A stretch of 64,000 nucleotides of DNA from Streptomyces sp. ISL-12 (GCF_018614415.1 NZ_JAGGOO010000002.1:1-64000); one strand, 5' to 3'. Shown: positions 32,873 through 41,972, counted from the first letter of the stretch. Notes: generated from the letters alone by a model not told the origin. Numbers and translations are program-made.

Positions 32873-34492
32873 TCAGGGACGGGTGCGGCCGGTGATCTCC
32901 CGGTACTCGGTCTCCGAGGGCTTGGTGATCTGGCTGCCGGGGCCGTAGAAGGCCCGGCTGAGCCCGGTGCGCAGCCGCCGGGTGCGGGCGGTCGGGGAAC
33001 CGTCCGTGTCCCGGGCGGGGACGGGCTCCAGGGGGCGGTACTGCTCGTGCGCGGTCAGCGCGTGCCGGTGTGCCTGGTCCAGGGGTTCGTGGACCTCGAC
33101 GTACTCGCCGTGCGGGAGGCGTTTGATGACGCCGGTCTCGCGCCCGTGCAGCACCTTGTCGCGGTCCCGGCGCTGCAGGCCCAGCGCCAGGCGCTTGGTG
33201 ACGACGAAGGCCAGCACCGGGACGACGAACAGGCCGATCCGCACCGCCCAGGTGACCCCGTTGACGGAGACGTGCAGCCGGGTGGCGATCACGTCGTTGG
33301 CGGCGCCGGTCAGCGCCACCGCGTAGCCGCTGAGCCAGGCCACGCCCAGGGCGGTGCGCACCGGCCGGTTGCGGGGGCGGTCCAGCAGATGGTGGTGGCG
33401 GTCGTCGTCGGTGACCCATGCCTCCAGGAACGGGTAGGCGCCCAGGGCCAGGAAGAACAGCACGCCGGCCAGCAGCGGAAGGAAGTTGTCCAGGGCCAGG
33501 GTGTGGCCCCACACGTCGATCTCCCAGCCGGGCATGACCCGCAGCAGGCCGTCGGCGACACCCATGTACCAGTCGGGCTGGGAGCCGGCGGAGACCTGGT
33601 CGGGGCGGAAGGGACCGTAGTTCCACACGGGGTTGATCTGCGCGACGGCGGCCATGACGAAGATGACACCGGCCACGAAGCAGAACAGGCCGGCGGCCCG
33701 CACGGCGTACACCTTGGCCGGCCGGCCGACCACGTTGCGTTCGGTACGCCCCGGCCCCGGGTACTGCGTGTGCCGGTGGAGCACGGCCAGGGCCAGGTGG
33801 GCGGCGAACAGGGCGACGATCAGCGCGGGGATGACCAGCGTGTGCAGGGTGTTGAAGCGGGCGATCAGGTCCTCGCCGGGGAACTCGCCGCCGAACAGGA
33901 AGAACGACAGGTACGTCCCGACCACCGGGACCGACAGCAGCGTGCCGTTGACCACCTGCAGGCCGGTGCCGGACAGCAGGTCGTCGGGCAGGTCGTAGCC
34001 GGTCAGCCCGGCGAACATGGCCAGCACGAGCAGCAGGAAGCCGAACACCCAGTTCAGCTCGCGGGGTTTGCGGAACGCGCCGGTGAAGAAGACCCGCATC
34101 AGGTGCGTGAACAGGGCGGCGACGAAGACCAGCGCCGCCCAGTGGTGGGCCTGGCGGATGAGCAGTCCGCCGCGGACGTCGAAGGACAGGTGCAGGGTCG
34201 AGTCGAACGCCTCGGAGACCAGCTGGCCGCGCAGCGGGGCGTAGCCGCCGTCATAGATGACGGGGTCGGTGGAGGGGTGGAAGTAGAAGCTCAGGTAGAC
34301 GCCGGTGACCAGCAGGACGACGAAGCTGTAGAGCGCGATCTCGCCGAGCAGGAACGACCAGTGGTCGGGGAAGACCATGCGCCGGGTGGAGGAGGTCAGC
34401 CGGTGGTAGCCCGAGCGGCTGTCCAGCCAGCGGGCGAGCCTGTCCCCGCCGTGCCCCTGTTCCGGCCCGGCCGGCCGGCTGTCGTTGCCCAT
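32873..34492 (-). CDS. Cytochrome b subunit, QcrB-like, encoded without its usual partners
   Basis: Protein of 539 aa, close to actinobacterial QcrB length. Haem-ligand histidines are visible in QAHHWAAL, FTHLMRVFFTGAFR, FNTLHTLVIPAL and AAHLALAVLHRH. The quinol-site signature is PDWYMG in place of PEWY. About eight or nine membrane segments precede a charged tail. Neither Rieske protein nor cytochrome c genes are nearby, unlike the housekeeping qcrCAB operon, so it would be an alternative cytochrome b. ATG 34492 is chosen because GAAGAG precedes it; the longer ATG 34603 abuts the promoter -10 and would be upstream of the transcript start. The secreted hydrolase and GNAT genes follow. Confidence 0.88.
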   Translation of the reverse strand: MGNDSRPAGPEQGHGGDRLARWLDSRSGYHRLTSSTRRMVFPDHWSFLLGEIALYSFVVLLVTGVYLSFYFHPSTDPVIYDGGYAPLRGQLVSEAFDSTLHLSFDVRGGLLIRQAHHWAALVFVAALFTHLMRVFFTGAFRKPRELNWVFGFLLLVLAMFAGLTGYDLPDDLLSGTGLQVVNGTLLSVPVVGTYLSFFLFGGEFPGEDLIARFNTLHTLVIPALIVALFAAHLALAVLHRHTQYPGPGRTERNVVGRPAKVYAVRAAGLFCFVAGVIFVMAAVAQINPVWNYGPFRPDQVSAGSQPDWYMGVADGLLRVMPGWEIDVWGHTLALDNFLPLLAGVLFFLALGAYPFLEAWVTDDDRHHHLLDRPRNRPVRTALGVAWLSGYAVALTGAANDVIATRLHVSVNGVTWAVRIGLFVVPVLAFVVTKRLALGLQRRDRDKVLHGRETGVIKRLPHGEYVEVHEPLDQAHRHALTAHEQYRPLEPVPARDTDGSPTARTRRLRTGLSRAFYGPGSQITKPSETEYREITGRTRP

Positions 34493-34603
34493 CTCTTCAC
34501 CATTCGTTTCTGCCGCCCGCGCGGCGCACGGCGGAGCCGACTCGTCCATGACGGTGCCGTTCGCGGTGATGGGGATGATTCGTGAACGGCTGTCGTGAGT
34601 CAT

Positions 34604-34630
34604 GACCGGTGACCCGGCGAGGGTGTGACA
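34604..34630 (-). promoter_or_regulatory. ECF41-type promoter, exact consensus
   Basis: On the minus strand: TGTCACA, 15 bases, CGGTC. It lies 111 bases before the cytochrome b start at 34492 and 11 bases from the upstream dehydrogenase stop. Confidence 0.82.
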
Positions 34631-34641
34631 CCCGGCCCGGG

Positions 34642-35580
34642 TCAGCGCGCGACGACGTTCCGCAGTTCCGCGCCCGCGGCGAACCGGGCCAACTGGTCCC
34701 GGATGAGCGTTTCCAGACGGGGCCACAGGGCCGGCGTGAACGCGCCGACGTGCGGGGTGATCAGCACCCCGGGCACGGTGCGCAGCGGGTGCCCCGGCGG
34801 CAGCGGTTCGGGGTCGGTCACGTCGAGCGCGGCCCGCAGCCGGCCGCCGTCGGCCTCCTTCAGCAGGGCGTCGGTGTCGACGACGGCCCCCCGGGCGACG
34901 TTGACCAGCAGGGCGCCGTCCTTCATGCGGGCGAGCAGCCCGGCGTCGAACAGCCGCCGGGTGTCCGGGGTCAGCGGGACGCACAGCACCACCACGTCCG
35001 CGTCGGCGACGAGCCGGGGCAGGCGGGCGACGGAGTGCACCGGCCCCCGGGGCGTCCGGCGGCCGGTACTGGCGACGCGGGTCACGGCGCAGCCGAACGG
35101 GGCCAGGAGGTCCTCCAGCGCGGATCCGACGGCGCCGTAGCCGACGATGAGCACCGACCGCCCGTACAGCGAGGAGTGCACCCGTGGCTCCCAGGCCCCC
35201 TGCTCCTGGGCGCGGAGCGCCTCGGGGACACCCCGCAGGGAGGCGAGGACCAGGGTGAGCGCCAGCTCCGCCGTGCCGGGCGCGGGGACACCCCGCGCGT
35301 TGCACAGGGTCACCTCGCGGGGGACGCGGTCCAGTGCGGCCCGCAGTTCGTCGGTGCCGGCGCTGAGGGCCTGGACCGCCCGCAGCCGGGTCATCCGGGC
35401 GAGCGGCCCGGCGATGACATCGATGTCCTGGGTCAGCGGCGGGGCGTAGAACTCCACTTCGGCCGGGTCCGTCGGGTAGGGCGAACGGCCGTCCCAGCGG
35501 GCGTACTCGAGCCCCGGGGGCAGGTCGGTGAGACGGGTGAACTGCGCGGGCAGCCATACCTGGGGGGAACTCGCGGTCAT
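34642..35580 (-). CDS. D-isomer-specific 2-hydroxyacid dehydrogenase
   Basis: Protein of 312 aa. The NAD motif GYGAVGS lies near residues 149-155. NVARGAVVDTDALL carries the substrate-binding arginine, LDVTDPEPLPPGHPL is the family signature, and HVGAFTP carries the catalytic histidine. The glutamate normally paired with it lies within the DVTDPEP region. The natural 2-hydroxy or 2-oxo acid is unknown. ATG 35580 follows CGGAG. An ECF41-type promoter with one -10 mismatch lies 47 bases upstream, divergent to that of the methyltransferase. Confidence 0.9.
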   Translation of the reverse strand: MTASSPQVWLPAQFTRLTDLPPGLEYARWDGRSPYPTDPAEVEFYAPPLTQDIDVIAGPLARMTRLRAVQALSAGTDELRAALDRVPREVTLCNARGVPAPGTAELALTLVLASLRGVPEALRAQEQGAWEPRVHSSLYGRSVLIVGYGAVGSALEDLLAPFGCAVTRVASTGRRTPRGPVHSVARLPRLVADADVVVLCVPLTPDTRRLFDAGLLARMKDGALLVNVARGAVVDTDALLKEADGGRLRAALDVTDPEPLPPGHPLRTVPGVLITPHVGAFTPALWPRLETLIRDQLARFAAGAELRNVVAR

Positions 35581-35627
35581 GACGACGTACTCCGCTCTCA
35601 CTACGGTTTCACGAAAGCCGCAGAGTT

Positions 35628-35654
35628 GACTGCGCGTCCCGTCCCGCTGTGACA
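35628..35654 (-). promoter_or_regulatory. ECF41-type promoter, one mismatch
   Basis: On the minus strand: TGTCACA, 15 bases, CAGTC, 47 bases before the dehydrogenase start at 35580. Confidence 0.68.
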
Positions 35655-35699
35655 GCGGACGGCGGTGACAACGGTCACTCCCCCAGCAGCGGATGACAC

Positions 35700-35726
35700 T
35701 GTCACAGGTCCGGTCCACACGTTGTC
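35700..35726 (+). promoter_or_regulatory. ECF41-type promoter, two -10 mismatches
   Basis: TGTCACA, 15 bases, TTGTC. The -10 ends 9 bases before ATG 35736, so the methyltransferase mRNA is probably leaderless. Confidence 0.6.
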
Positions 35727-35735
35727 TTGCTGGAC

Positions 35736-36503
35736 ATGCATACCGTTGTCACCCGAGCGCCGGCGGCCGTCCGGCCGGCCCCGGACGCCTACGCCGTCAC
35801 CGCCGAGTTCTACGACATCCTGCAGGCCGAGGCGGACGCGGCGCGGGTGCGCCGGCTCTACCGCCGGGCGGTCGCGTCGGCCCGGCTGGGTGTGCTGGAC
35901 ATCGGTGCCGGCACCGGACGGGTCACGCTGATGAGCCTGGCCGAGTCCCGGGCCGACGTGCACGCCGTCGAACCGTCCCGGGCCATGCGCGGCGCCCTGC
36001 TGACCCGGCTCGCCGCGCTGCCCGCGCGGCAGCGGGAGCGGGTGACCGTGCACCCGTACCCCCTGGACCGGGCGGGGCCGGCCGCCGTCGCGGACGTGGC
36101 CGTCTGCCACAACATGGTCGGCTGTCTGCCGCCGGCCGCGCGGGAGTCGCTGTGGCCCGGGATCGGCACCGCCCTGGTGTCCGGCGGTTCGCTGTTCCTG
36201 CAACTGCCGCCCGACCGCATGCCCGCGCGCACCCTCGTGCGGCTGCTGCCCGAGCAGCGGGTCGGTGCGCACACCTACGGCGGGCGCCTGACGATGTCGC
36301 CCGCCGGGTACCGCATCCGCACCCGCGCCGACTACTGGGTCAGGGGCGCTCAAGGGGTACTGCGGGAGCACACCGAGACGTTCTGGATGTGGCCCGCCTC
36401 GCGCGCCCGGCTGACCGGGGAACTGGCGCGGTACGGGTTCGTGCCGCTGCCGGGGCACGACGAGCCGGAACTGCTGGCGGTCACGCTCGCCGGACCGCAC
36501 TGA
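35736..36503 (+). CDS. SAM-dependent methyltransferase
   Basis: Protein of 255 aa. Motif I LDIGAGTGRVT lies near residues 53-63, an acidic post-I residue is in VHAVEPS, and CHNMVGCLPP corresponds to motif II. The class I fold is clear; the substrate is unknown. ATG 35736 is preferred over an in-frame TTG at 35727 because the ECF41-type -10 ends at 35726, leaving room only for a leaderless ATG; no ribosome site is present. It is followed by a separate promoter for the ferredoxin reductase operon. Confidence 0.87.
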   Translation: MHTVVTRAPAAVRPAPDAYAVTAEFYDILQAEADAARVRRLYRRAVASARLGVLDIGAGTGRVTLMSLAESRADVHAVEPSRAMRGALLTRLAALPARQRERVTVHPYPLDRAGPAAVADVAVCHNMVGCLPPAARESLWPGIGTALVSGGSLFLQLPPDRMPARTLVRLLPEQRVGAHTYGGRLTMSPAGYRIRTRADYWVRGAQGVLREHTETFWMWPASRARLTGELARYGFVPLPGHDEPELLAVTLAGPH

Positions 36504-36522
36504 GGCGGCCGGAGACGGACGG

Positions 36523-36549
36523 TGTCACAACCCGTGCCGCCGCCCGGTC
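36523..36549 (+). promoter_or_regulatory. ECF41-type promoter, exact consensus
   Basis: TGTCACA, 15 bases, CGGTC, 62 bases before the ferredoxin reductase start at 36612. It should drive four genes to 41259. Confidence 0.83.
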
Positions 36550-36611
36550 TCATGGACGACCGCACCGCACGGCTCGCTGTGCGCGCCGCACGACCTGGGA
36601 CTGGGATCATC

Positions 36612-37844
36612 ATGCCGCGTGTCAATACGTTCGTGATCGTCGGAGGCGGCCTGGCCGCCGGCAAGGCCGCGGAGGAACTGCGCGAGCACGGCCACGACGG
36701 GCCGCTCCTCGTCATCGGCGACGAACCGGAACGCCCCTACATCCGCCCGCCGCTGTCCAAGGGTTATCTGCTGGGCAAGGAGGACCGCGAGTCGATCCAT
36801 GTGCACCCCGAGAGCTGGTACCGGGAGAACGGCGTCGACCTGCTGCTGGGCACCCGGGTGACCGCCGTCGACCCCGGCGGGAACACGGTGACCCTGGACG
36901 ACGGGCGCCGGCTGCCCTACGCCGCGCTGCTGCTGGCCACCGGCTCCACCCCGCGCCGCCTGGCCGTGCCGGGGGCGGACCGGGAGAACGTGCTGTACCT
37001 GCGGCGGGTCGGCGACAGCGAACGCCTGAAGGCCGCCTTCACCGAGGGCGCCCGGATCGTGGTGGTCGGCGGCGGCTGGATCGGCCTGGAGACGGCGGCC
37101 GCGGCCCGCGCGGCCGGCGCCCGGGTGACCCTGCTGGAGCGCGGCGAGCTGCCGCTGCTGAAGGTGCTGGGCCGGGAGGCGGCCGAGGTCTTCGCCCGGC
37201 TGCACCTGGACCACGGTGTCCATCTGCGGCCGCACGCCCGGGTCGAGCGGATCACCGGAACCGGCGGCCGCGCGGACGGCGTACTGCTGGCCGACGGCAC
37301 CCGCCTGCCCGCCGACGCCGTGGTGGTCGGCGTCGGCATCACCCCCAACGTCCAGCTCGCCGAGGCGGCCGGGCTGGAGGTGGCCGACGGCATCGTCACC
37401 GACCAGCATCTGCGCACCTCCGCGCCCGGCGTGTACGCCGCCGGTGACGTGGCGGCCGCCTACCACCCGCGGCTCGGCCGGCGCCTGCGGGTGGAGCACT
37501 GGGCCAACGCGCTGCACCAGCCGCGCACCGCCGCGCTGAGCATGCTGGGCGAGGACGCGTCCTACGACCGGCTGCCGTACTTCTACACCGACCAGTACGA
37601 CCTGGGCATGGAGTACACCGGCTGGACCGAGCCGGGCGGTTACGACCGGGTGGTCTTCCGCGGTTCGCGGCAGGAGCGGCGGTTCGTCGCGTTCTGGATG
37701 TCCGGCGAGCGAGTGGTCGCGGGGATGAGCGTCGACGTGTGGGACGTCATCGGCACGGTCCGCGCGCTGATCGAGTCCGGCGCGGCGGTGGACGACGCCC
37801 TGCTCGCCGACCCGGGGCTGCCGCTGGAGAGCCTGCTGCCGTGA
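36612..37844 (+). CDS. FAD-dependent ferredoxin reductase-type oxidoreductase
   Basis: Protein of 410 aa, the usual size for rhodocoxin/putidaredoxin-type reductases. The FAD motif [14 protein letters not shown] is at the N-terminus, RPPLSKGYL near 45 is the family signature, [14 protein letters not shown] near 155 binds NAD(P)H, and YAAGDVAA near 278 contacts FAD. It would pass electrons from NAD(P)H to a ferredoxin, possibly the one at 43678. ATG 36612 is chosen because the family starts at [13 protein letters not shown]; an ATG at 36552 would lie almost at the predicted transcript start. It leads the PIG-L/LuxE/LuxC operon. Confidence 0.9.
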   Translation: MPRVNTFVIVGGGLAAGKAAEELREHGHDGPLLVIGDEPERPYIRPPLSKGYLLGKEDRESIHVHPESWYRENGVDLLLGTRVTAVDPGGNTVTLDDGRRLPYAALLLATGSTPRRLAVPGADRENVLYLRRVGDSERLKAAFTEGARIVVVGGGWIGLETAAAARAAGARVTLLERGELPLLKVLGREAAEVFARLHLDHGVHLRPHARVERITGTGGRADGVLLADGTRLPADAVVVGVGITPNVQLAEAAGLEVADGIVTDQHLRTSAPGVYAAGDVAAAYHPRLGRRLRVEHWANALHQPRTAALSMLGEDASYDRLPYFYTDQYDLGMEYTGWTEPGGYDRVVFRGSRQERRFVAFWMSGERVVAGMSVDVWDVIGTVRALIESGAAVDDALLADPGLPLESLLP

Positions 37845-37935
37845 CCCGCCCGGCCCGCGCCGCCCAGCGCCGCACCGCCCAGCGCCGCAGCGCCCCTCGC
37901 CCGCACCCCGTGCCCGAGTTCACGAGAGCAGACCC

Positions 37936-38688
37936 ATGACCGACCCTTCCCCGCCCCCGCTGCCCCCGCTGCGCCCGATGCCGGACGACTGGCGGCGGGC
38001 GCTGGCCGTGGTGGCCCACCCCGACGACCTGGAGTACGGCTGCTCGGCGGCGGTGGCCGCCTGGACGGCCGGCGGCCGGGAGGTGAGCTACGTCCTCGCC
38101 ACCCGCGGCGAGGCCGGCATCGACACCCTCCCCCCGGCCCAGGCCCGGTCGCTGCGGGAGGCCGAGCAGCGCGCGGCGGCCGCGGCCGTCGGCGTCACCA
38201 CCGTGGAGTTCCTCGGCCACCCCGACGGTGTCATCGAGTACGGGACGCGGCTGCGCCGGGACATCGCCGCGGCCGTCCGCCGGCACCGGCCCGAGCTGGT
38301 GCTCACGCTGAACCACCGGGACACCTGGGCCACCGGCGCCTGGAACACCCCGGACCACGTGGCGGTGGGCCGGGCCGTGCTGGACGCGGTGGCGGACGCG
38401 GGCAACCGCTGGTTCTTCCCGGAACTCACCGGGCGGGGGCTGCCGCCCTGGAACGGCGTGCGGTGGGTGGCCGTCGCCAACTCACCGGCGCCGACCCACG
38501 CGGTGCCCGCCGGGCCGGGGTTCGACCAGGGGGTGCGGTCCCTGCTGGCGCACCGCACCTACCTGGAGGCGTTGAGCGACGCGGACCCCGAGACGTACGC
38601 GCGCCGTTTCCTGGCCGACAGCACCGGCACCCACAGCGCCCGGTTCGGCGGCCGGCCCGCCGTCGCCTTCGAACTGTTCGGCCGGTGA
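37936..38688 (+). CDS. PIG-L-family N-acetylglucosaminyl deacetylase
   Basis: Protein of 250 aa. The zinc site AHPDDLEYG lies near residues 27-35 and the third ligand region is [22 protein letters not shown] lies between. Members remove acetyl groups from GlcNAc-type substrates, as in mycothiol or glycopeptide pathways; some act on unrelated amides. The start ATG 37936 has only a weak purine-rich GAGAGCAGA ahead. It lies 91 bases after the ferredoxin reductase and 40 before the LuxE-like gene, apparently in one operon. Confidence 0.88.
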   Translation: MTDPSPPPLPPLRPMPDDWRRALAVVAHPDDLEYGCSAAVAAWTAGGREVSYVLATRGEAGIDTLPPAQARSLREAEQRAAAAAVGVTTVEFLGHPDGVIEYGTRLRRDIAAAVRRHRPELVLTLNHRDTWATGAWNTPDHVAVGRAVLDAVADAGNRWFFPELTGRGLPPWNGVRWVAVANSPAPTHAVPAGPGFDQGVRSLLAHRTYLEALSDADPETYARRFLADSTGTHSARFGGRPAVAFELFGR

Positions 38689-38728
38689 CCGGCCGCCGGC
38701 CGGCCCGACCGCCGAGAAAGGACCTCCC

Positions 38729-39829
38729 ATGAGTGACGACTCCCCCGCCGTCCTGGACGCCGGACCGTCCGACGGCGTCGACCCGGACGCGTTCGTACGC
38801 GCGGCCATGCGGTGGCACTTCGCCCCGGAGACCGGCTCCCGCTACTGGCTCGACCGGGCCGCCCGCCTCCCCTTCGACCCGCGCCGGGACGTCAAGGGGG
38901 TGGCCGACCTGGCGCTCTTCCCCGCCCTCACCGACGACCTGCGCGAGGTGCCGGTGGCCGACCTGGTCCCCCGGGGCTACGGCAGCGGCGTGCGGGTGCT
39001 CGACGTCTTCGACAGCGGCGGCACCACCGGGGCGCCCAAGCGGGTGATCCAGCTGGCCGACTGGGCGCGGCACAGCACCGAGCAGGTCGACCGGCGGCTG
39101 CGGGCCCACGGGGTGCCGGCCGGCCGGCCGTGGCTGACCGTGGCCCCGACCGGCCCGCACCTGGTCGGGGACGTGCTCCAGCGGGCGGCGGCGGCCCTCG
39201 GCGGTCCGGCGCTCGGCGTCGACATGGACCCGCGCTGGGTACGGAAGCTGATCGCCGCCGGCCGGAGCGACGAGGCCGAGGCGTACACCGACCACCTGGT
39301 CGAACAGTGTCGGCGCATCCTGCTCACCCAGGACATCGGCGTGCTCGCCGCCACCACCCCGCTGCTGGAGCGGCTGGCCCGCGAGGACGACCTGCTGGAG
39401 CGCATCAACGGCTCCGTGGGGGCGATCGTCTGGGGCGGCACGCACATGGACCCCGACACCCGCCACCTGCTGGCCACCGAGGTCTTCCCGGAGGTCCCGC
39501 TCATCGGCATGTACGGCAACACCATGATGCTCACCGCGCTGCTGGAGCGGCCCGGTTCCGGCGCCGCGGAGCCCTGTGTGTTCGACCCGGTGTCGCCGTA
39601 CGTGTTCCTGTCGGTGGTGGATCCCGGCACCGGGGAGCGGGTCGCGGTGGGTGAGCGCGGCCAGGTGGTGGTCAGCCACGTCAGCAAGTCCATGCTCATT
39701 CCCAACAACGCCGAACGGGACACGGCCGTGCGGGTGCGGCCAGCCGGCGGTCAGGCGGGCGACGCGGTCGCCGATGTGGCGCCGGTGCCGGTGGTGCGCG
39801 GCGAGACGGTGATCGAGGGCGTGTACTGA
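38729..39829 (+). CDS. LuxE-like acyl-protein synthetase/AMP-forming ligase
   Basis: Protein of 366 aa. The nucleotide-binding loop FDSGGTTGAPKRV lies near residues 93-105, followed by VGAIVWGGTHMDPDT and IGMYGNTMMLTALL, the pattern of LuxE-type acyl-protein synthetases and related phenylacetate-CoA-ligase-like enzymes. LuxE activates a fatty or other carboxylic acid with ATP and holds it for LuxC. The acid here is unknown. The stop overlaps the LuxC-like start as TGATG, the coupling expected for a two-subunit acid reductase. GAAAGGA precedes ATG 38729. Confidence 0.87.
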   Translation: MSDDSPAVLDAGPSDGVDPDAFVRAAMRWHFAPETGSRYWLDRAARLPFDPRRDVKGVADLALFPALTDDLREVPVADLVPRGYGSGVRVLDVFDSGGTTGAPKRVIQLADWARHSTEQVDRRLRAHGVPAGRPWLTVAPTGPHLVGDVLQRAAAALGGPALGVDMDPRWVRKLIAAGRSDEAEAYTDHLVEQCRRILLTQDIGVLAATTPLLERLAREDDLLERINGSVGAIVWGGTHMDPDTRHLLATEVFPEVPLIGMYGNTMMLTALLERPGSGAAEPCVFDPVSPYVFLSVVDPGTGERVAVGERGQVVVSHVSKSMLIPNNAERDTAVRVRPAGGQAGDAVADVAPVPVVRGETVIEGVY

Positions 39830-41259
39830 TGGCGGACCGGGAGACGGCCGACCGGGACCCGGCCGCGGCGGCGGTGGCTGAGCCCGGCGGCCCGCCGTAC
39901 CTGGACGCGCTGGGCCCCGGCGGCCCGTACCGGACCCGGCGGCCGAGCGCGGTGACCGATGTGTCCGGGGCCGAGGTGGCCCGGCTGAGCCTGGTGCCAC
40001 CGCTGTACGTCGGCCGGACGCTGGCCGCGCTGCGCAAGGCCCCGCCGGTGGCACCGGCCGGCCTGGACGCGGTACTGGCGGCGGCGGCCGGGGAGTTCGC
40101 CGCCGGCACCGTCGGCGGACTGGGCGTACGCGCCTACGAACACCTCGTCAGCCGGACCTCCGGCACCCCGCTGGCGGTGGTGCGCGCCGCGACCCGGGGC
40201 ACCGCCCGCTTCGTCGCCCTGGCCCGGTCCTCCGCCGAACAGGGCCGGCCGCGCGGGACGGTGGCCGGCCGCCGGGACCCGGTCCTGGGCGCCGGGCACG
40301 CGGTGTGGGCCCGGCGCGGCGAGGTGTTCGCCGTGAACGCCTCCGGCAACCACCCCGGTGTGCACCGGCTGTGGCTGGAGGCGCTGGCCCTGGGCTACCG
40401 GGTCGCCGTCCGCCCGTCGCGGCGCGAGCCGTTCACCCCGCACCGGCTGGTCGCGGCGCTGCACCGGGCGGGTGTCCGGCCCGACCAGCTGGTCCTGCTG
40501 CCCACCGACCACCCCGGCGCCGACACCCTGCTCCGGGGCGCCGACCGCGCGGTGGTGTATGGCGGCGACGAGGTGGTGGCCCGGTACGCCCGCGATCCGC
40601 GGGTGCTGCCGCAGGGTCCCGGCCGGAGCAAGATCCTCGTCACCGCCGGCACCGACTGGCGCGACCACCTGGACACGATCGTCGGTTCGGTCGCCGACGA
40701 GGGCGGCACCGCGTGCGTCAACACCACCGCCGTCTACGTCGAGGGAGACCCCGCGCCGCTCGCCGAGGCGCTCGCGGCCCGGCTGTCCTGGCTGCCCTCG
40801 CTGCCGCCCCAGGACCCGCGGGCGGTGCTGCCGGTGGTCCCGCTGGACCGGGCCCGGGCCCTCGGCGGCTACCTGCGGTCGGTGGCCGCGGGGACCCGCG
40901 CGTGGCTCGGCGCGGACGGTGTGGTCGACGGCCTCGGGGACGGCAGCGCCGTCCTGCGTCCCGCCGTCCACCAGGTCGCCGACGCCGGCGCGGCCCAGCT
41001 GCGCACCGAACTCCCCTTCCCCTGCGTGTGGGTGGCGCCCTGGGACCGGGCGGCCGGCACCGCCGTGCTGCGGGACACCCTCGTCCTCACCGCCCTCACC
41101 CGCGACCGGGCACTGCTCGACGCGCTGCTGGCGGAACCCACCATCGCCAACGTGTACGTCGGGGACCACCCCACCCACTGGATGGCGCCGGGCGTGCCGC
41201 ACGACGGGTATCTGTCGGAGTTCCTGATGCGCGGCAAGGCGGTCGTCGGCGGCCTGTGA
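39829..41259 (+). CDS. LuxC-like acyl-CoA/acyl-protein reductase
   Basis: Protein of 476 aa of the aldehyde dehydrogenase superfamily, LuxC branch. VNASGNHPGVHRLWLEALALGY is the nucleotide-site region and DEGGTACVNTTAVYV carries the catalytic cysteine near residue 304. With the LuxE-like protein it should reduce an activated acid to an aldehyde using NADPH. No luciferase genes (luxAB) are present, so the aldehyde is not obviously for light production. ATG 39829 overlaps the upstream stop. It is the last gene of the operon and converges on the membrane protein at 41269. Confidence 0.88.
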   Translation: MADRETADRDPAAAAVAEPGGPPYLDALGPGGPYRTRRPSAVTDVSGAEVARLSLVPPLYVGRTLAALRKAPPVAPAGLDAVLAAAAGEFAAGTVGGLGVRAYEHLVSRTSGTPLAVVRAATRGTARFVALARSSAEQGRPRGTVAGRRDPVLGAGHAVWARRGEVFAVNASGNHPGVHRLWLEALALGYRVAVRPSRREPFTPHRLVAALHRAGVRPDQLVLLPTDHPGADTLLRGADRAVVYGGDEVVARYARDPRVLPQGPGRSKILVTAGTDWRDHLDTIVGSVADEGGTACVNTTAVYVEGDPAPLAEALAARLSWLPSLPPQDPRAVLPVVPLDRARALGGYLRSVAAGTRAWLGADGVVDGLGDGSAVLRPAVHQVADAGAAQLRTELPFPCVWVAPWDRAAGTAVLRDTLVLTALTRDRALLDALLAEPTIANVYVGDHPTHWMAPGVPHDGYLSEFLMRGKAVVGGL

Positions 41260-41268
41260 CCGCCGCGC

Positions 41269-41907
41269 TCAGTGCGGCAAGAGCAGCATCACGGCCGTGC
41301 CGAGCGCCATCGCCCCGTCGCGCGCGTGCCCGTACGGGTCGCGCGCGGCGGTGCGGTGCGCGTCGTCCGTGGCGGACCGCAGCGCGGGCATCGGACGGGT
41401 CAACGACCGTACGCCGCACGCCAGCAGACCCACCGCCAGTACCGCGGTGACCGCGGGCTCCGGCAGCGCGGCGGCCGCGGTGTGGTGCGCGGCCGGTCCG
41501 CCCGCGGCCAGGGTCCGGTGGGCGGCGCCGTGCGGGGCGCGCAGCATCCAGGCCATCGCCGCCATGCCGGCCGCGGCCGGCAGCCGGGCGGCGACCGCCG
41601 CCACGGTGCCCGCCAGGGGCCGGCGCGGCGTGGTGCCCGCCGGGCGGCGGCGCGGCGCGGACAGCACGAACCACAGTGCGGCGGCAGCGCACACGGCCAC
41701 GGCGGTGCGGCCGGCCAGCGGGTGGGCGAGGCCCCACGGCATCACCGCCATGCCCCCGGCCATGCCGGCGTGCAGCAGGTGGTCCACCCGGTCGCGGCGT
41801 CCTGCGCCCCCGGGGCGCAGGACCTGCCGCAGCGCATGGGCCGACACGAGGGTGAAGAGCACCGTCAGCAGCGCGTGCACGAGGTCGGCCGGTGTCTTCT
41901 GCCACAC
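41269..41907 (-). CDS. DUF5134-like integral membrane protein
   Basis: Protein of 212 aa with about five or six hydrophobic segments and short His-containing stretches (HALLTVLFTLVSAHALR, HAGMAGGMAVMPWG), as seen in DUF5134 proteins of actinobacteria. Function unknown. GTG 41907 is selected because AGGAAAGG lies 9 bases upstream and hydrophobic similarity begins there. An ECF41-type promoter with one mismatch in each box lies 38 bases upstream. Confidence 0.78.
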   Translation of the reverse strand: MWQKTPADLVHALLTVLFTLVSAHALRQVLRPGGAGRRDRVDHLLHAGMAGGMAVMPWGLAHPLAGRTAVAVCAAAALWFVLSAPRRRPAGTTPRRPLAGTVAAVAARLPAAAGMAAMAWMLRAPHGAAHRTLAAGGPAAHHTAAAALPEPAVTAVLAVGLLACGVRSLTRPMPALRSATDDAHRTAARDPYGHARDGAMALGTAVMLLLPH

Positions 41908-41945
41908 GGTGTGTGCCTTTCCTGGTCCGGGCGGTTCACTGTCCT

Positions 41946-41972
41946 GACCAGGTGTGCGAGCCATCCGTGACA
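41946..41972 (-). promoter_or_regulatory. ECF41-type promoter, two mismatches
   Basis: On the minus strand: TGTCACG, 15 bases, TGGTC, 38 bases before the membrane protein start at 41907. Confidence 0.55.

Noticed and set aside
32873..34603. ATG 34603 as the cytochrome b start
   Set aside because: CGGTC of an exact promoter abuts this ATG, so it would be upstream of the expected transcript start. ATG 34492 has a ribosome site and gives the normal family length.
38729..41259. Bioluminescence operon
   Set aside because: LuxC- and LuxE-like genes are present, but no LuxA/LuxB luciferase or LuxD genes occur in the window.
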